From assembly GCF_900626145.1 (NCBI RefSeq), contig NZ_LR130816.1, positions 712,077 to 776,076 on the forward strand: a stretch of DNA of 64,000 bases, in the 5' to 3' direction. The notes under the pieces were generated by a model. The model was not told where the DNA came from and searched no databases. It worked only from the letters and a program-made list of their open reading frames with translations. Source of the DNA: Intestinimonas timonensis. GTDB lineage: Bacteria > Bacillota > Clostridia > Oscillospirales > Oscillospiraceae. Shown piece after piece: positions 44,496 through 53,262 of the stretch (its first letter is position 1; every line of letters begins with the position of its first letter). Both the position numbers and the translations under genes were made by a program.

Positions 44496-45041
44496 TCAGC
44501 CCTTTTCGTAGACAGCCGGCTTGAGGATCCCGATGTAGGGCAGATTGCGGTACTTCTCCGCGTAGTCCAGGCCGTAGCCCACCACAAAGAGATCGTCCAC
44601 GGTGAAGCCGGTGTAATCGGCGGTGACGGCCTTGGTGCGGCGGGAGGGCTTATCCAGCAGGGTGCACAGCCGGACGGAGGCCGGGTGCCGGGCCTGGAGG
44701 AGCTGGAACAGATAGGAGAGGGTGTTGCCGCTGTCCAGGATGTCCTCCACCACGATGATATCCCGGCCCTCGATGCTCTCAGAGAGGTCCTTGGTGATCT
44801 TCACCTGGCCGGAGGAGGTGGTGCCGCTGCCGTAGGAGGAGACGGCCATGAAATCCACGGTGCAGGGGAGGGTGATGGACCGGACCAGGTCGGCCATGAA
44901 GATGAACGAGCCCCGGAGCACACTGATGAGCATGGGCTCCTTTCCGGCGTAGTCCTTGTCGATCTGGGCGGCGATCTCGGCCACCCGGTCCTTCAGTTCC
45001 TGTTCGGTAAACAAGACCCGTTCGATATCCTGTTCCAGCAT
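44496..45041 (-). CDS. hpt: Hypoxanthine phosphoribosyltransferase
   Basis: 181 residues from ATG 45041, before which stands GGAAGGA; a longer frame overlaps tilS. Purine salvage: converts hypoxanthine or guanine with PRPP to IMP or GMP. The PRPP loop IIVVEDILDSGNTL (about 97-110), the flexible-loop SYGSGTTSSG and the base-specificity segment FVVGYGLDYAEKYRNLP are clear. 4 bp after the tilS stop. The tilS-hpt-ftsH order is conserved in Bacillus. Confidence 0.96.
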   Translation of the reverse strand: MLEQDIERVLFTEQELKDRVAEIAAQIDKDYAGKEPMLISVLRGSFIFMADLVRSITLPCTVDFMAVSSYGSGTTSSGQVKITKDLSESIEGRDIIVVEDILDSGNTLSYLFQLLQARHPASVRLCTLLDKPSRRTKAVTADYTGFTVDDLFVVGYGLDYAEKYRNLPYIGILKPAVYEKG

Positions 45042-45045
45042 AAGC

Positions 45046-46467
45046 TCAGATCCTTCCTTCTTTTGAATGAGTCCCCGTGGTCGGGGCGGTTTCATACTGG
45101 GTCGCTGGGGCAAGGGGTACCGCCCGGAGCTCCAGGGCGGGTGCGCCGGGGGCGGCCAGGCGGGTGGCGTCTGGGCCGAAGCCCCCCAGCCATACCGGAC
45201 CTCTTCGGTCGGCCACCACCGGGAGCCGTTCCCGGTCCGCCCGCGGCACCTTGGCGTCGATGAGGAGCTTTTTTACGCTCTTGTGGGGACGGCCCGGCAG
45301 GGTGATGCCGTCTCCCGTCTCCCTGGGCCGGACGGTGAGGGGTCCGTCCAGGACAGAGGGGTCCAGATAGCACACAAAGGGGTCCGTGGGCGGCTCCGCC
45401 AGAGCCTGGGCGGGGCGGCAGACCAGCTTCCAGCCCAGTTGGGGCAGGGGGGTCTCGCCGGGGACGTTCAGGGGGACCGGTGTCCAGCCGCTCTCCGCCG
45501 CCGAAGGTTCCAGCACCAGCAGGCCGTAGGCCCGCCGGGCGGTGATGCCGTGGGGCAGGTCCACCGAGCCGGAGGGGTGGCCGCTCCGGGCCAGGTCTAC
45601 CACGCTCAGCAGGTGGGCGGAGCGGTACTGGTGCTCCCCCAGACGTCCCAGCAGGGTACTCACCGCGCGGACGGCGATGGGGTCGGGGCTGCGGGCGATG
45701 GCGTCGGCGGGGAGGACCAGGCCGCCGGTGACGGTGGGCTCGGCGCCCCGGACGGCGGCCATGGCCTGGGCGGTGAGGTAATCGTTGTCGGCGCGGAGGT
45801 AGCCCACTGTGTCCGAGAGCCGGGAAATAAGCGCCGGATTGAGCTCTTCCAGCAGGGGGATGACCTGGTGGCGGAGCCGGTTCCGGGCGTAGGCGGTGTC
45901 GGCGTTGGTGCTGTCCTCCACGTGGGGGAGACGGTGCTCCTCCAGGTAGGCCAGGATCTCGGCCCGGGTGGTGGTGAGAAAGGGGCGGATCAGCTTCCCC
46001 CGCCGGGGGCGGATACCGGTGAGGCCCTGGAGGCCGCTGCCCCGGATGAGGTGGAGGAGCATGGTCTCCACGTTGTCGTTGGCGTTGTGGGCGGTGGCGA
46101 TGAGGCCAGCCCCCAGCTTTTCCGCCGTCTCTTCCAGAAAGTCATAGCGCAGGGCCCGGGCGGTCTCCTCGATACCGGCCCCACGGCGCTGGGCCTCTCC
46201 GGAGACATCTCCGGTGCCCACCACACAGGGCACCTTCCACTCCCTGCACAGCTTTTCCACAAAGGCGGCGTCCCGGTCGGACTCCGCCCCCCGGAGACGG
46301 TGATTGAAATGGGCGGCGGTGAGGGTAAAGCCCTGCTCCGCCGCCTGGCCCTTTAGCCAGTGGAGGAGGCACACCGAGTCGGCGCCGCCGGAGACGGCAC
46401 AGAGGATATGGTTCCCCGGGGCGAGCATGGCGTATTCCCTTGTGAGGGCCTGAGCCTCGTTCAGCAT
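45046..46467 (-). CDS. tilS: tRNA(Ile)-lysidine synthase TilS
   Basis: 473 residues from ATG 46467, with AGGAG inside the end of dnaB. Modifies C34 of tRNA-Ile(CAU) to lysidine; essential. PP-loop ATP-binding motif SGGADSVCLLHWL at about 25-37, HFNHRLRG at about 55, then helices and a C-terminal domain ending at about 470. Two bp after the dnaB stop. Length is normal for Gram-positive TilS. Confidence 0.96.
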   Translation of the reverse strand: MLNEAQALTREYAMLAPGNHILCAVSGGADSVCLLHWLKGQAAEQGFTLTAAHFNHRLRGAESDRDAAFVEKLCREWKVPCVVGTGDVSGEAQRRGAGIEETARALRYDFLEETAEKLGAGLIATAHNANDNVETMLLHLIRGSGLQGLTGIRPRRGKLIRPFLTTTRAEILAYLEEHRLPHVEDSTNADTAYARNRLRHQVIPLLEELNPALISRLSDTVGYLRADNDYLTAQAMAAVRGAEPTVTGGLVLPADAIARSPDPIAVRAVSTLLGRLGEHQYRSAHLLSVVDLARSGHPSGSVDLPHGITARRAYGLLVLEPSAAESGWTPVPLNVPGETPLPQLGWKLVCRPAQALAEPPTDPFVCYLDPSVLDGPLTVRPRETGDGITLPGRPHKSVKKLLIDAKVPRADRERLPVVADRRGPVWLGGFGPDATRLAAPGAPALELRAVPLAPATQYETAPTTGTHSKEGRI

Positions 46468-46469
46468 GT

Positions 46470-47819
46470 TCAATACTCCTGATGGGTGCGGTCGATGGAG
46501 GAGAAGGTGGTATACTCGGGCAGCCACTGGAGCTCCACCTTCCGGGTCTCGCCGTGTCGGTTCTTGGCGATGATGCACTCGGCCAGGTTGCGGCTCTCGC
46601 TGTCCTCATTATAATAGTCGTCCCGGTAGAGGAACATGACGATATCCGCGTCCTGCTCGATGGCGCCCGACTCACGCAGGTCGGAGAGCATGGGCCGCTT
46701 GTCCTGGCGGCTCTCGGGTCCGCGGGAGAGCTGGGAGAGGCAGACCACCGGCACGTTGAGCTCCTTGGCCATGATCTTCAGGGCACGTGAGATGTCGGAG
46801 ACCACCTGCTGGCGGTTCTCGCCGGCGTATTTCTGCTTGCCTCCCGCCGACTGCATGAGCTGGAGGTAGTCGATGACCACCAGTCCCAGGTCCTCCACCC
46901 GGCGGCACTTGGCGTTCATGTCGGCCACCGAGAGGGAGGGGTTGTCGTCGATGAGGATCTTGGACCGGCCCAGGGCGGCGGCGGCCAGGGCCACCTTGTC
47001 CCAGTCCTCGTCGGTGAGGCGGCCGGTGACCAGCTTTTTGTTGTCCACAAAGGCCTCATTGGAGATGAGGCGCATGGCCAACTGCTCCCGGCTCATTTCC
47101 AAGGAGAAAAAGACGGCCGTCTTGCCCGAGAACTTGCCCACCTGGAGGAGGACATTGAGGGCGAAGGAGGTCTTGCCCATGCCGGGCCGGGCGGCCAGGA
47201 GGATGAGGTCGGAGTTGTTGAGGCCAGAGATGGCGCTGTCCACGTCGGGCAGGCCGGTGGACAGTCCCGGCACGGCGGAGTCGGACTTGGAGAGCTCCTC
47301 CAGCCGGTCCAGCACATCCAGCACCACGGAGGAGAGGGGGGTGAGGCCCTGGGCGGCACGGCCCTGGCGGATGGAATAGATTCGCTGCTCGGCGGCGTCC
47401 AGCACCTCCTGTCCGGCGGCGGTGCCCTCCTGGACCATGGCGGTCAGATCCCCCGCCGTCTCGGCGATGCGCCGGAGGAGGGACTTGTCCTTGACGATGT
47501 CCATATACTCCCCCACGTTGGCAGCGGTGGGGGTGACCTCCATGAGCTGGAGGATGTAGCCCCGGGAGGTGTTCTCGTCAAAGACGCCGTTTAAGCGCAT
47601 CTTGTCCAGCACCGTCACCGGGTCCACCGTCTCGGAGAGAGAGAACATGGAGTAGATGGTCTCGTAAATGTCCCGGTTCTGCTTGAGGTAGAAGTCCTCG
47701 GCCCGCAGCTTCTCGATGACCACGGGGATGCACCGGGCGTCGATGAGCATGGAGCCCAGCACCGCCTGCTCGGCCTCCACAGAGTGGGGCATCTGCCGGG
47801 TCAGCAGCTCCTCATCCAT
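46470..47819 (-). CDS. dnaB: Replicative DNA helicase DnaB
   Basis: 449 residues (called DnaC in Bacillus). N-terminal helical domain (MPHSVEAEQAVLGSMLIDAR), linker, RecA-like C-terminal domain with Walker A ARPGMGKTSFALN at about 210-222, Walker B VVIDYLQLM and the arginine-finger region (LSQLSRGPESRQDKRP). No intein: the P-loop and downstream motifs are contiguous. Follows rplI by 36 bp in the gdpP-rplI-dnaB order. Confidence 0.97.
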   Translation of the reverse strand: MDEELLTRQMPHSVEAEQAVLGSMLIDARCIPVVIEKLRAEDFYLKQNRDIYETIYSMFSLSETVDPVTVLDKMRLNGVFDENTSRGYILQLMEVTPTAANVGEYMDIVKDKSLLRRIAETAGDLTAMVQEGTAAGQEVLDAAEQRIYSIRQGRAAQGLTPLSSVVLDVLDRLEELSKSDSAVPGLSTGLPDVDSAISGLNNSDLILLAARPGMGKTSFALNVLLQVGKFSGKTAVFFSLEMSREQLAMRLISNEAFVDNKKLVTGRLTDEDWDKVALAAAALGRSKILIDDNPSLSVADMNAKCRRVEDLGLVVIDYLQLMQSAGGKQKYAGENRQQVVSDISRALKIMAKELNVPVVCLSQLSRGPESRQDKRPMLSDLRESGAIEQDADIVMFLYRDDYYNEDSESRNLAECIIAKNRHGETRKVELQWLPEYTTFSSIDRTHQEY

Positions 47820-47855
47820 GTTGTCCCTCCTCTCCGGTCTCTGCGTTCAAACGGA

Positions 47856-48305
47856 TTACTGCTCCTCAGCCACCGTCACAGTGAGGGTGCCGGTGATCTC
47901 ATAGCCCAGCTTGCACTTGAGCTGGTAGGTGCCGAAGGCCTTGATGGGCTCGTCCTGGACGATCTTGGTCTTGGCGATATCCAGGCCGAACTGCTCCTTC
48001 AGGGCGTCGGAGATCTCCTTGCTGGTGACGGCGCCGAAGAGACGGCCGCCGGAGCCAGCCTTGGCGGTGAGCTTCACCACAACGGCCTTGAGCTTCTCGG
48101 CCACGGCCTGAGCCTCCGCCTTCTCGGCGGCCTCCTGGGCCTTCTTGGCCTTCTCCTGCTGCTTCATGGTGTTCAGGTTCTCGGCGGTGGCCAGCACGGC
48201 CAGCTTCCGGGGGAGGAGGAAGTTGCGGGCGTAGCCGTCGCTGGCGTCAATGAGCTGGCCCTTCTTGCCCTGGCCCTTCACGTCCTGCTGCAAAATCACT
48301 TTCAT
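47856..48305 (-). CDS. rplI: 50S ribosomal protein L9
   Basis: 149 residues from ATG 48305 (MKVILQQDVKGQGKKGQLID). N-terminal domain with the conserved DGYARNFLLPRKLA, a long central helix (about 40-75, rich in KAQEAAEKAEAQAVAEKL) and a C-terminal domain ending in VTVAEEQ. The region 48306-48363 before it is the short native spacer to gdpP, now extended by a repeat unit. Downstream is dnaB. Confidence 0.97.
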   Translation of the reverse strand: MKVILQQDVKGQGKKGQLIDASDGYARNFLLPRKLAVLATAENLNTMKQQEKAKKAQEAAEKAEAQAVAEKLKAVVVKLTAKAGSGGRLFGAVTSKEISDALKEQFGLDIAKTKIVQDEPIKAFGTYQLKCKLGYEITGTLTVTVAEEQ

Positions 48306-48363
48306 GGTCATTCATCCTTTCAGGGTGTTAATTTTTCATATCATCATTTTTGGGGGGCGGCGC

Positions 48364-48685
48364 TCAGTCCTCCTCAAAATACTGGTCAATGGCCCGGAGG
48401 AGTTGCTGGAGCACCGCGTTCACGTCCGGGTTCGGCACCTGGGCGCCGGCGGTGGCGGCGTTGCGCCCCCAGGCGGCAGGCCGCCCGGGGACCCCGGGAC
48501 TGCACATCCTCGGGCGGAATGAATCCGCCCTGCGGAAATTCTCCGCTGCGCTCCGAATTTTGCGGCGGCAGCGCCGCCCGCCGGTCAGTCCTCCTCAAAG
48601 TACTGGTCGATGGCCCGGAGGAGTTGCTGGAGTACCGCGTTCACGTCCGGGTTCGGCACCTGGGCGCCGGCGGTGGCGGCGTTGC
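48364..48685 (-). repeat. 221-bp unit behind gdpP containing a copy of the gdpP 3' tail
   Basis: The last 101 bp of gdpP (48585-48685, including stop) recur at 48364-48464. The copies differ at three positions, all third codon bases giving Tyr, Ile and Val synonyms. Between them lies a 120-bp structured element (48465-48584) starting right after the gdpP stop codon. Hairpins: 48467-48490 (CCCCAGGCGGC / GCCGCCCGGGG), 48512-48530 (GGGCGGA / TCCGCCC, loop ATGAA), 48536-48560 (AAATTC / GAATTT), 48564-48578 (GGCGGC / GCCGCC). The first, second and last have counterparts in the same order in the asnS element, as does the linker ACCCC..GGACT.CAC.TCCTC. Confidence 0.92.
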
Positions 48686-50585
48686 CGCCGCCTCCCAGCT
48701 TTTCCAGCACCACCTGGACGTTGGTGTTGCCCATGCTGCGGGCGGAGATGATGGTCCGCTCCCCGTCGGCGTCGGGGAAGAGGACGAAGGAGGCGTCGAT
48801 GCCGCTGATGTTCAGCAGCTCGTCGGCGGCCTGGGCCGCCGTCACCCGGCCCACCGTGTGGTCCACCGCCGTGACGGCGATGTCCCCGTGGTACATCCGG
48901 GCGTTGCGGATGATGTCATAGCGGGAGATGACCCCCGCCAGGTCGTTCTGGAAGAGCTTCTTCACGTCGCCGGTGTCAGCGCCGGAGCGGCGGAGGAAGG
49001 CCGCCGCCTCAAAGGTGCGGGTGCCGGTACGCATGGTGAAGTTCTTGGTGTCCAGCACGATGCCGGCCAGCACCGCCTCGGCCTCGATCTTGAGGAGGTC
49101 GGTGGGCTCCAGGATATACTGGAGCAGTTCGGTGACCAGCTCGCTGGCCGAGGAGGCGTAAGGCTCGTGGAAGTTGAGGGCGGCGTTGGAGATATAGGAG
49201 GCCGCCCGGCGGTGGTGGTCGATGACGGCCACCCGGGTGCAGCATTCCAGCAGATCCTGGCTCATGACCTGCTCGGGGCGGTTGGTGTCCACCACCACCA
49301 GCAGGGTCCTGGGGTCGGCCAGGACGATGGCATCCTGGGGGGAGAGGAAGGCTTCCTTGTACTCCGGCACCTGGGAGAGCTTCTCCGCCATGTCGGCGGC
49401 GGGGTTGGCGCCCCCCTCCTTAATGATGCGGACGGGGACCCCCTTCTTCCGGGCGATGGCGCACACACCGGCGCAGGCGCCGATGCAGTCCAGGTCGGGG
49501 AACTTGTGGCCCATGACGAAGACGTAGGAGGAGTCGGCGATGAGCTCGGCCAGGGCATTGGCCATGACCCGGCTCTTGACCTTGGTGCGCTTTTCCATCT
49601 CCTTGTTCCGACCGCCGTAGAACTCGAAGTTGAATTTGTTCTTCACCACCGCCTGGTCGCCGCCCCGTGAGAGGGCCATCTCGATGGAGAGAGAGGCGTA
49701 CTCGAAGAGCTCGTGGAAGCCGGGGGCGTCCTTGCCCACGCCGATGGACAATGTGGCGGGCACCGCGCCGGCGGCGGGGATGTCGTGGATGGCGTCCAGC
49801 ACGTCGAACTTGGTCTCTTGGAACCGCTTGAGGTAGCGCTCCTCAAAAATAAAGAGGTAGCGGTCCCGGTCATAGCGGATGAAGAGGCCGCCGGTGGGGT
49901 GGACCCAGGCCGAGAGCCGCTTGTCGATCTCGCTGCGCAGAGCGGCCCGGGCGGCCTCGTCGGTGTTCTTCATGGCGTCCTCGTAGTTGTCCAGCAGCAA
50001 TATGGCCACCACGGGCTGAGAGGCGAAAAACTCCTCCTTTACCTGGGCGTACTCGGTGATCTCCACCCAGTAGGTGGTAGCCAGCATGGCCGTCCGGCTG
50101 CGCTTCTCCTCGGAGCGGACCAGGGAGCCGTAGACCAAGAACCGCCGGTCATCCAGCACCACCTCGCCGGGGCAGACGCTCTTGCCCTCCAGGAGCCACC
50201 GGGTATCGAAGCCGGGGACCAGGGCGGAGAGACTGGTGTCGAAGAGATGCTCTTTCCCGTCGGTGAGCTGGAGGAACCGCTCGTTGGACCAGATGATCTC
50301 ATCGGTGTCCGGGTGGAAGATGACCATGGGCAGGGGGGAATTGATCATGGTGTCCCGGGTGGCCACGTCCATGTTGGCGGTGACCGACTCGATATAGCGG
50401 AGCATCTCCCGCTTGCGAATGCTGTTGCTGCGGCGGAGGTAGAGGTAGAGGATGACCACCACCACCAGCTCGATGACCGCCAGAGGGATGGAGAATAAGG
50501 CGGAGGCCAGGGCAAAGAGGACCAGGCAGGCCAGATAGAGGCCCAGACTGGGCTCCAGCATCCGGGATAGCTTGTTGTTCTTCAA
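48585..50585 (-). CDS. gdpP: Cyclic-di-AMP phosphodiesterase GdpP
   Basis: 666 residues from TTG 50585, chosen because AAGGAGG stands 6 bp before it and the protein then begins as GdpP proteins do (KNNKLSRMLEPSLGLYL). Two membrane helices (about 10-55), a degenerate PAS (about 80-150), a degenerate GGDEF (about 170-300), then DHH (DLDCIGACAGVC, VAVIDHHRRA) and DHHA1 with the GGGGN loop near the C-terminus. Hydrolyses c-di-AMP. The last 32 codons, starting right after GGGG, are duplicated downstream. First gene of gdpP-rplI-dnaB; strong promoter at 50733-50761. Confidence 0.95.
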   Translation of the reverse strand: MKNNKLSRMLEPSLGLYLACLVLFALASALFSIPLAVIELVVVVILYLYLRRSNSIRKREMLRYIESVTANMDVATRDTMINSPLPMVIFHPDTDEIIWSNERFLQLTDGKEHLFDTSLSALVPGFDTRWLLEGKSVCPGEVVLDDRRFLVYGSLVRSEEKRSRTAMLATTYWVEITEYAQVKEEFFASQPVVAILLLDNYEDAMKNTDEAARAALRSEIDKRLSAWVHPTGGLFIRYDRDRYLFIFEERYLKRFQETKFDVLDAIHDIPAAGAVPATLSIGVGKDAPGFHELFEYASLSIEMALSRGGDQAVVKNKFNFEFYGGRNKEMEKRTKVKSRVMANALAELIADSSYVFVMGHKFPDLDCIGACAGVCAIARKKGVPVRIIKEGGANPAADMAEKLSQVPEYKEAFLSPQDAIVLADPRTLLVVVDTNRPEQVMSQDLLECCTRVAVIDHHRRAASYISNAALNFHEPYASSASELVTELLQYILEPTDLLKIEAEAVLAGIVLDTKNFTMRTGTRTFEAAAFLRRSGADTGDVKKLFQNDLAGVISRYDIIRNARMYHGDIAVTAVDHTVGRVTAAQAADELLNISGIDASFVLFPDADGERTIISARSMGNTNVQVVLEKLGGGGNAATAGAQVPNPDVNAVLQQLLRAIDQYFEED

Positions 50586-50732
50586 AGGCACACCTCCTTG
50601 CACGGACACGGTGGAAAGTACAGAAGGCGCAAGACCTCCTGGGCCCTTCCGCCCAAAGGCCTTACGCCCACAGCGCAGGCAGGCCCCGCAAGCCACTTCC
50701 CGCATCGCGTCCGGTTTCATTCCGTGCCCAAC

Positions 50733-50761
50733 ATTATAGCAGATGGCACGGTAGATTACAA
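50733..50761 (-). promoter_or_regulatory. gdpP promoter
   Basis: Minus strand TTGTAA (50756-50761), 17 bp, perfect TATAAT (50733-50738) with an upstream TGC extension. The leader of about 140 nt before the TTG start has an AAGGAGG site. Confidence 0.75.
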
Positions 50762-50869
50762 GCACAGCGGCACAGGCTTTGTCCCGCATCCCCGGATATT
50801 TTTCCACACGCGGTGGAAGGATGACGGCATCCGGGGGTAAAATTCCGGGGATTTCCGTCAGATTCTCTA

Positions 50870-50898
50870 TTGCTTTAAAGTAGTAATACTGCTATAAT
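50870..50898 (+). promoter_or_regulatory. ilvE promoter
   Basis: TTGCTT (50870-50875), 17 bp, perfect TATAAT (50893-50898) with a TGC extension. Leader of about 80 nt; too short for a T-box. The rest of the 50586-50983 gap is the gdpP leader and promoter. Confidence 0.75.
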
Positions 50899-50983
50899 CA
50901 TCCTAATATCGGTCCCGGCGAGACCGGCGGGCCTCCGCCCGTTCCCCTCGAGACCCACTGCATTTTTTAGGGAGGCATCCACC

Positions 50984-52048
50984 ATGGAGGAGATCAAGAT
51001 CCAGCGCACCGAGCACCCCGCCGCCAAGCCTGACGCCCACACCCTGGGCTTCGGCAAGGTTTTTTCCGACCACATGTTCCTGCTCAACTATGACAAGGGT
51101 CAGGGCTGGCACGACCCCCGGATCGTACCCTACGGCCCCTTTACACTGGACCCCTCCGCCATGGTGTTCCACTACGCTCAGGAAGTTTTTGAGGGCCTGA
51201 AGGCCTACCGCACCGCCGACGGCACCGTCCAGCTCTTCCGCCCCATCGACAACGCCCGCCGGCTCAACGACTCCTGTGAGCGTCTGTGCATCCCCCCCAT
51301 CCCCGAGGAGGATTTTGTGGAGGCCGTGAAGGCCCTGGTGACCGTGGACAAGGACTGGGTGCCCGATCTGCCCGGCACCAGCCTCTATATCCGGCCCTTC
51401 ATCATCGCCACCGACGCCAGCCTTGGAGTTCACGCCTCCCACAGCTATATCTTCTGCATCATCACCGGCCCCGTGGGCGCCTACTACGCCGCCGGCATCA
51501 ACCCGGTGAAGATCTACGTGGAGTCTGACGACGTCCGCGCCGTCAAGGGCGGCACCGGCTACACCAAGTGCGGCGGTAACTACGCCGCCTCCATCCGGGC
51601 CGGTGAGCGGGCCGAGGATCAGGGCTACGCCCAGGTGCTGTGGCTGGACGGCGTCCACCGCAAGTACATCGAGGAAGTCGGCTCCATGAACGTCATGTTC
51701 AAGATCGACGGCAAGATTGTCACCCCCATGCTCACCGGCTCCGTGCTGCCCGGCATCACCCGCCGCTCCTGCATCGAGCTTCTGAAGAGCTGGGGCTACG
51801 AGGTAGAGGAGCGGCTCATCACCGCCCAGGAGCTCTTCGACGCCGCCCAGGCCGGCAAGCTGGACGAGGCCTGGGGCACCGGCACCGCCGCTGTGGTCTC
51901 CCCCATCGGCGAGATGGGCTGGGAGGACCAGCACGTGGTGGTCAACGGCGGTGAGATCGGCCCCGTCACCCAGAAGCTCTACGACACCCTCACCGGCATC
52001 CAGTGGGGCACTCAGCCCGATCCTCACGGCTGGGTGGTCAAGCTCTAA
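50984..52048 (+). CDS. ilvE: Branched-chain amino acid aminotransferase
   Basis: 354 residues, class IV PLP fold, the longer BCAT type. Transfers amino groups between Glu and Val, Leu or Ile. FHYAQEVFEGLKAYR near residue 65 binds substrate; the PLP-Lys is in KGGTGYTKCGGNYAAS; EVGSMNVMFKIDGKIV and the C-terminal TGTAAVVSPIGEM complete the active site. Ribosome site GGGAGGC. Its terminator is split by an IS element just downstream. Confidence 0.95.
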   Translation: MEEIKIQRTEHPAAKPDAHTLGFGKVFSDHMFLLNYDKGQGWHDPRIVPYGPFTLDPSAMVFHYAQEVFEGLKAYRTADGTVQLFRPIDNARRLNDSCERLCIPPIPEEDFVEAVKALVTVDKDWVPDLPGTSLYIRPFIIATDASLGVHASHSYIFCIITGPVGAYYAAGINPVKIYVESDDVRAVKGGTGYTKCGGNYAASIRAGERAEDQGYAQVLWLDGVHRKYIEEVGSMNVMFKIDGKIVTPMLTGSVLPGITRRSCIELLKSWGYEVEERLITAQELFDAAQAGKLDEAWGTGTAAVVSPIGEMGWEDQHVVVNGGEIGPVTQKLYDTLTGIQWGTQPDPHGWVVKL

Positions 52049-52135
52049 GAGATGGCAAAAAGGCCGCGGACCTGTGAACCGCCCCAAATTGTGCGGACAG
52101 CACAAAAAGGCCTCAATGTAGGGAAATATGAAGTT

Positions 52136-52993
52136 TTAAGCGGAGTGGCGCAGCGTGAGCGGCGCCACTCCAGTTTTTAGCTGGATGCGCTCGTGGTTGT
52201 AAAAATTGATATAGCGGTCAATCATCTCATTGGCCTCACAGAATGAGGCCGGTTTATGGCGGTAGATACACTCTGTCTTGAGGATGGAAAAGAAATTTTC
52301 CGCCATAGCGTTGTCGTAACAGTTTCCGCGTCTTGACATGGAAGGCGTAATGCCATAAGATTTTGTCAGGTCGAAGTATGCTTGCGAGGTGTACTGGAAC
52401 CCCTGGTCGCTGTGGAGCTGCAACTCCGCAGCGGCCCTCTTTTTCTCCTTGCGCATGGCCAGGCGAATGGTGTCCAGCACCAGGTTGACTGTCTGCTTTG
52501 TGCCGGTCTTGTAGGCAACAATGCTGTTGTCGTAAAGGTCCCGGATCATGGACAGGTACAATACGCCCTGCTTGGTGTGGATGTAGGAGATGTCCGTCAC
52601 CCATTTGCTGTTGGGCCTGTTCGCATAAAACTCCCTATTCAGCAGATTCTTGTACTTGTGGACTTGCTGCCCCATCTGCTGCCATTTTCTGCGTCTCCGG
52701 ATCTCCGCAAGCAAACCATATTTCTCCATGATACGCAGGATGGTCTTGGGATTACGGTGGATGCCTCGCTTCTTCAGCACCAGCCACATTCTGCGGTAGC
52801 CATACGTACGAAAGCTGCGCTCTCGCTGTTCCGCGATGATTTCTGCAAGGGCCGCGTCTTTCTCCGGCCTGCCCAAACGATGGACGAAATCATAGTATCC
52901 GCTGCGGGATACCTGAAAGAAGCGACACATAACGGTTACCGGATATTCGTTTCTGTGCCGGTAGATTACTGCGTATTTTGCCCTTGGCCTCAC
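52136..52993 (-). CDS. IS3-family transposase OrfB (DDE integrase domain)
   Basis: 285 residues starting at a GTG that overlaps the orfA stop by 4 bp (GTGA). HTH_21-type region (RSGYYDFVHRLGR, GYRRMWLVLKKRG), then the rve integrase core with catalytic residues Asp in WVTDISYI, Asp in LQLHSDQGFQYTS and Glu in NAMAENFFSILK. This is the normal length for IS3/IS150-group OrfB. Expressed either by reinitiation at the overlap or as an OrfAB fusion by frameshifting; no clear slippery heptamer is visible at the junction. Confidence 0.95.
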   Translation of the reverse strand: MRPRAKYAVIYRHRNEYPVTVMCRFFQVSRSGYYDFVHRLGRPEKDAALAEIIAEQRERSFRTYGYRRMWLVLKKRGIHRNPKTILRIMEKYGLLAEIRRRRKWQQMGQQVHKYKNLLNREFYANRPNSKWVTDISYIHTKQGVLYLSMIRDLYDNSIVAYKTGTKQTVNLVLDTIRLAMRKEKKRAAAELQLHSDQGFQYTSQAYFDLTKSYGITPSMSRRGNCYDNAMAENFFSILKTECIYRHKPASFCEANEMIDRYINFYNHERIQLKTGVAPLTLRHSA

Positions 52994-53262
52994 TTCCTTC
53001 CTGTGGAGCGCAGAAAATCCCGCAACAGCTCGTTTTCCATCTTTAGCCGTTTGTTCTCATACTTGTACTCCGCCAGTGTTTTTGCGGGTTTACGCCCCCG
53101 CGCTTTTGGAAGGACAGGCTCCTTTAGCCAGCACTGAATAGCCCACCGGCTGATCCCATACTCCCGACATAAAGCACGCTGGCTTTCTCCTCCACGGATT
53201 CGTGACACCACTTCTTCTCGTATCCCTACCGGATACTTTTTCATCCCTTTTTTTCCGGACAT
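52990..53262 (-). CDS. IS3-family transposase OrfA (HTH)
   Basis: 90 residues. N-terminal HTH_Tnp_1-type domain (GIREEVVSRIRGGESQRALC, REYGISRWAIQCWLKEPVLP) followed by a leucine-zipper-like C-terminus (YKYENKRLKMENELLRDFLR), the usual OrfA arrangement for dimerising and binding the terminal repeats. The ATG at 53262 lies about 80 bp inside the right end of the IS. Confidence 0.94.
   Translation of the reverse strand: MSGKKGMKKYPVGIREEVVSRIRGGESQRALCREYGISRWAIQCWLKEPVLPKARGRKPAKTLAEYKYENKRLKMENELLRDFLRSTGRK

Noticed and set aside
48364-48685. Diversity-generating retroelement (variable and template repeat at a gene's 3' end)
   Set aside because: No reverse transcriptase in the window, the differences are not adenine-directed, and all are synonymous.
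50586-50983. T-box or other riboswitch upstream of ilvE
   Set aside because: The promoter at 50870-50898 leaves a leader of about 80 nt, too short, and no T-box sequence is seen.
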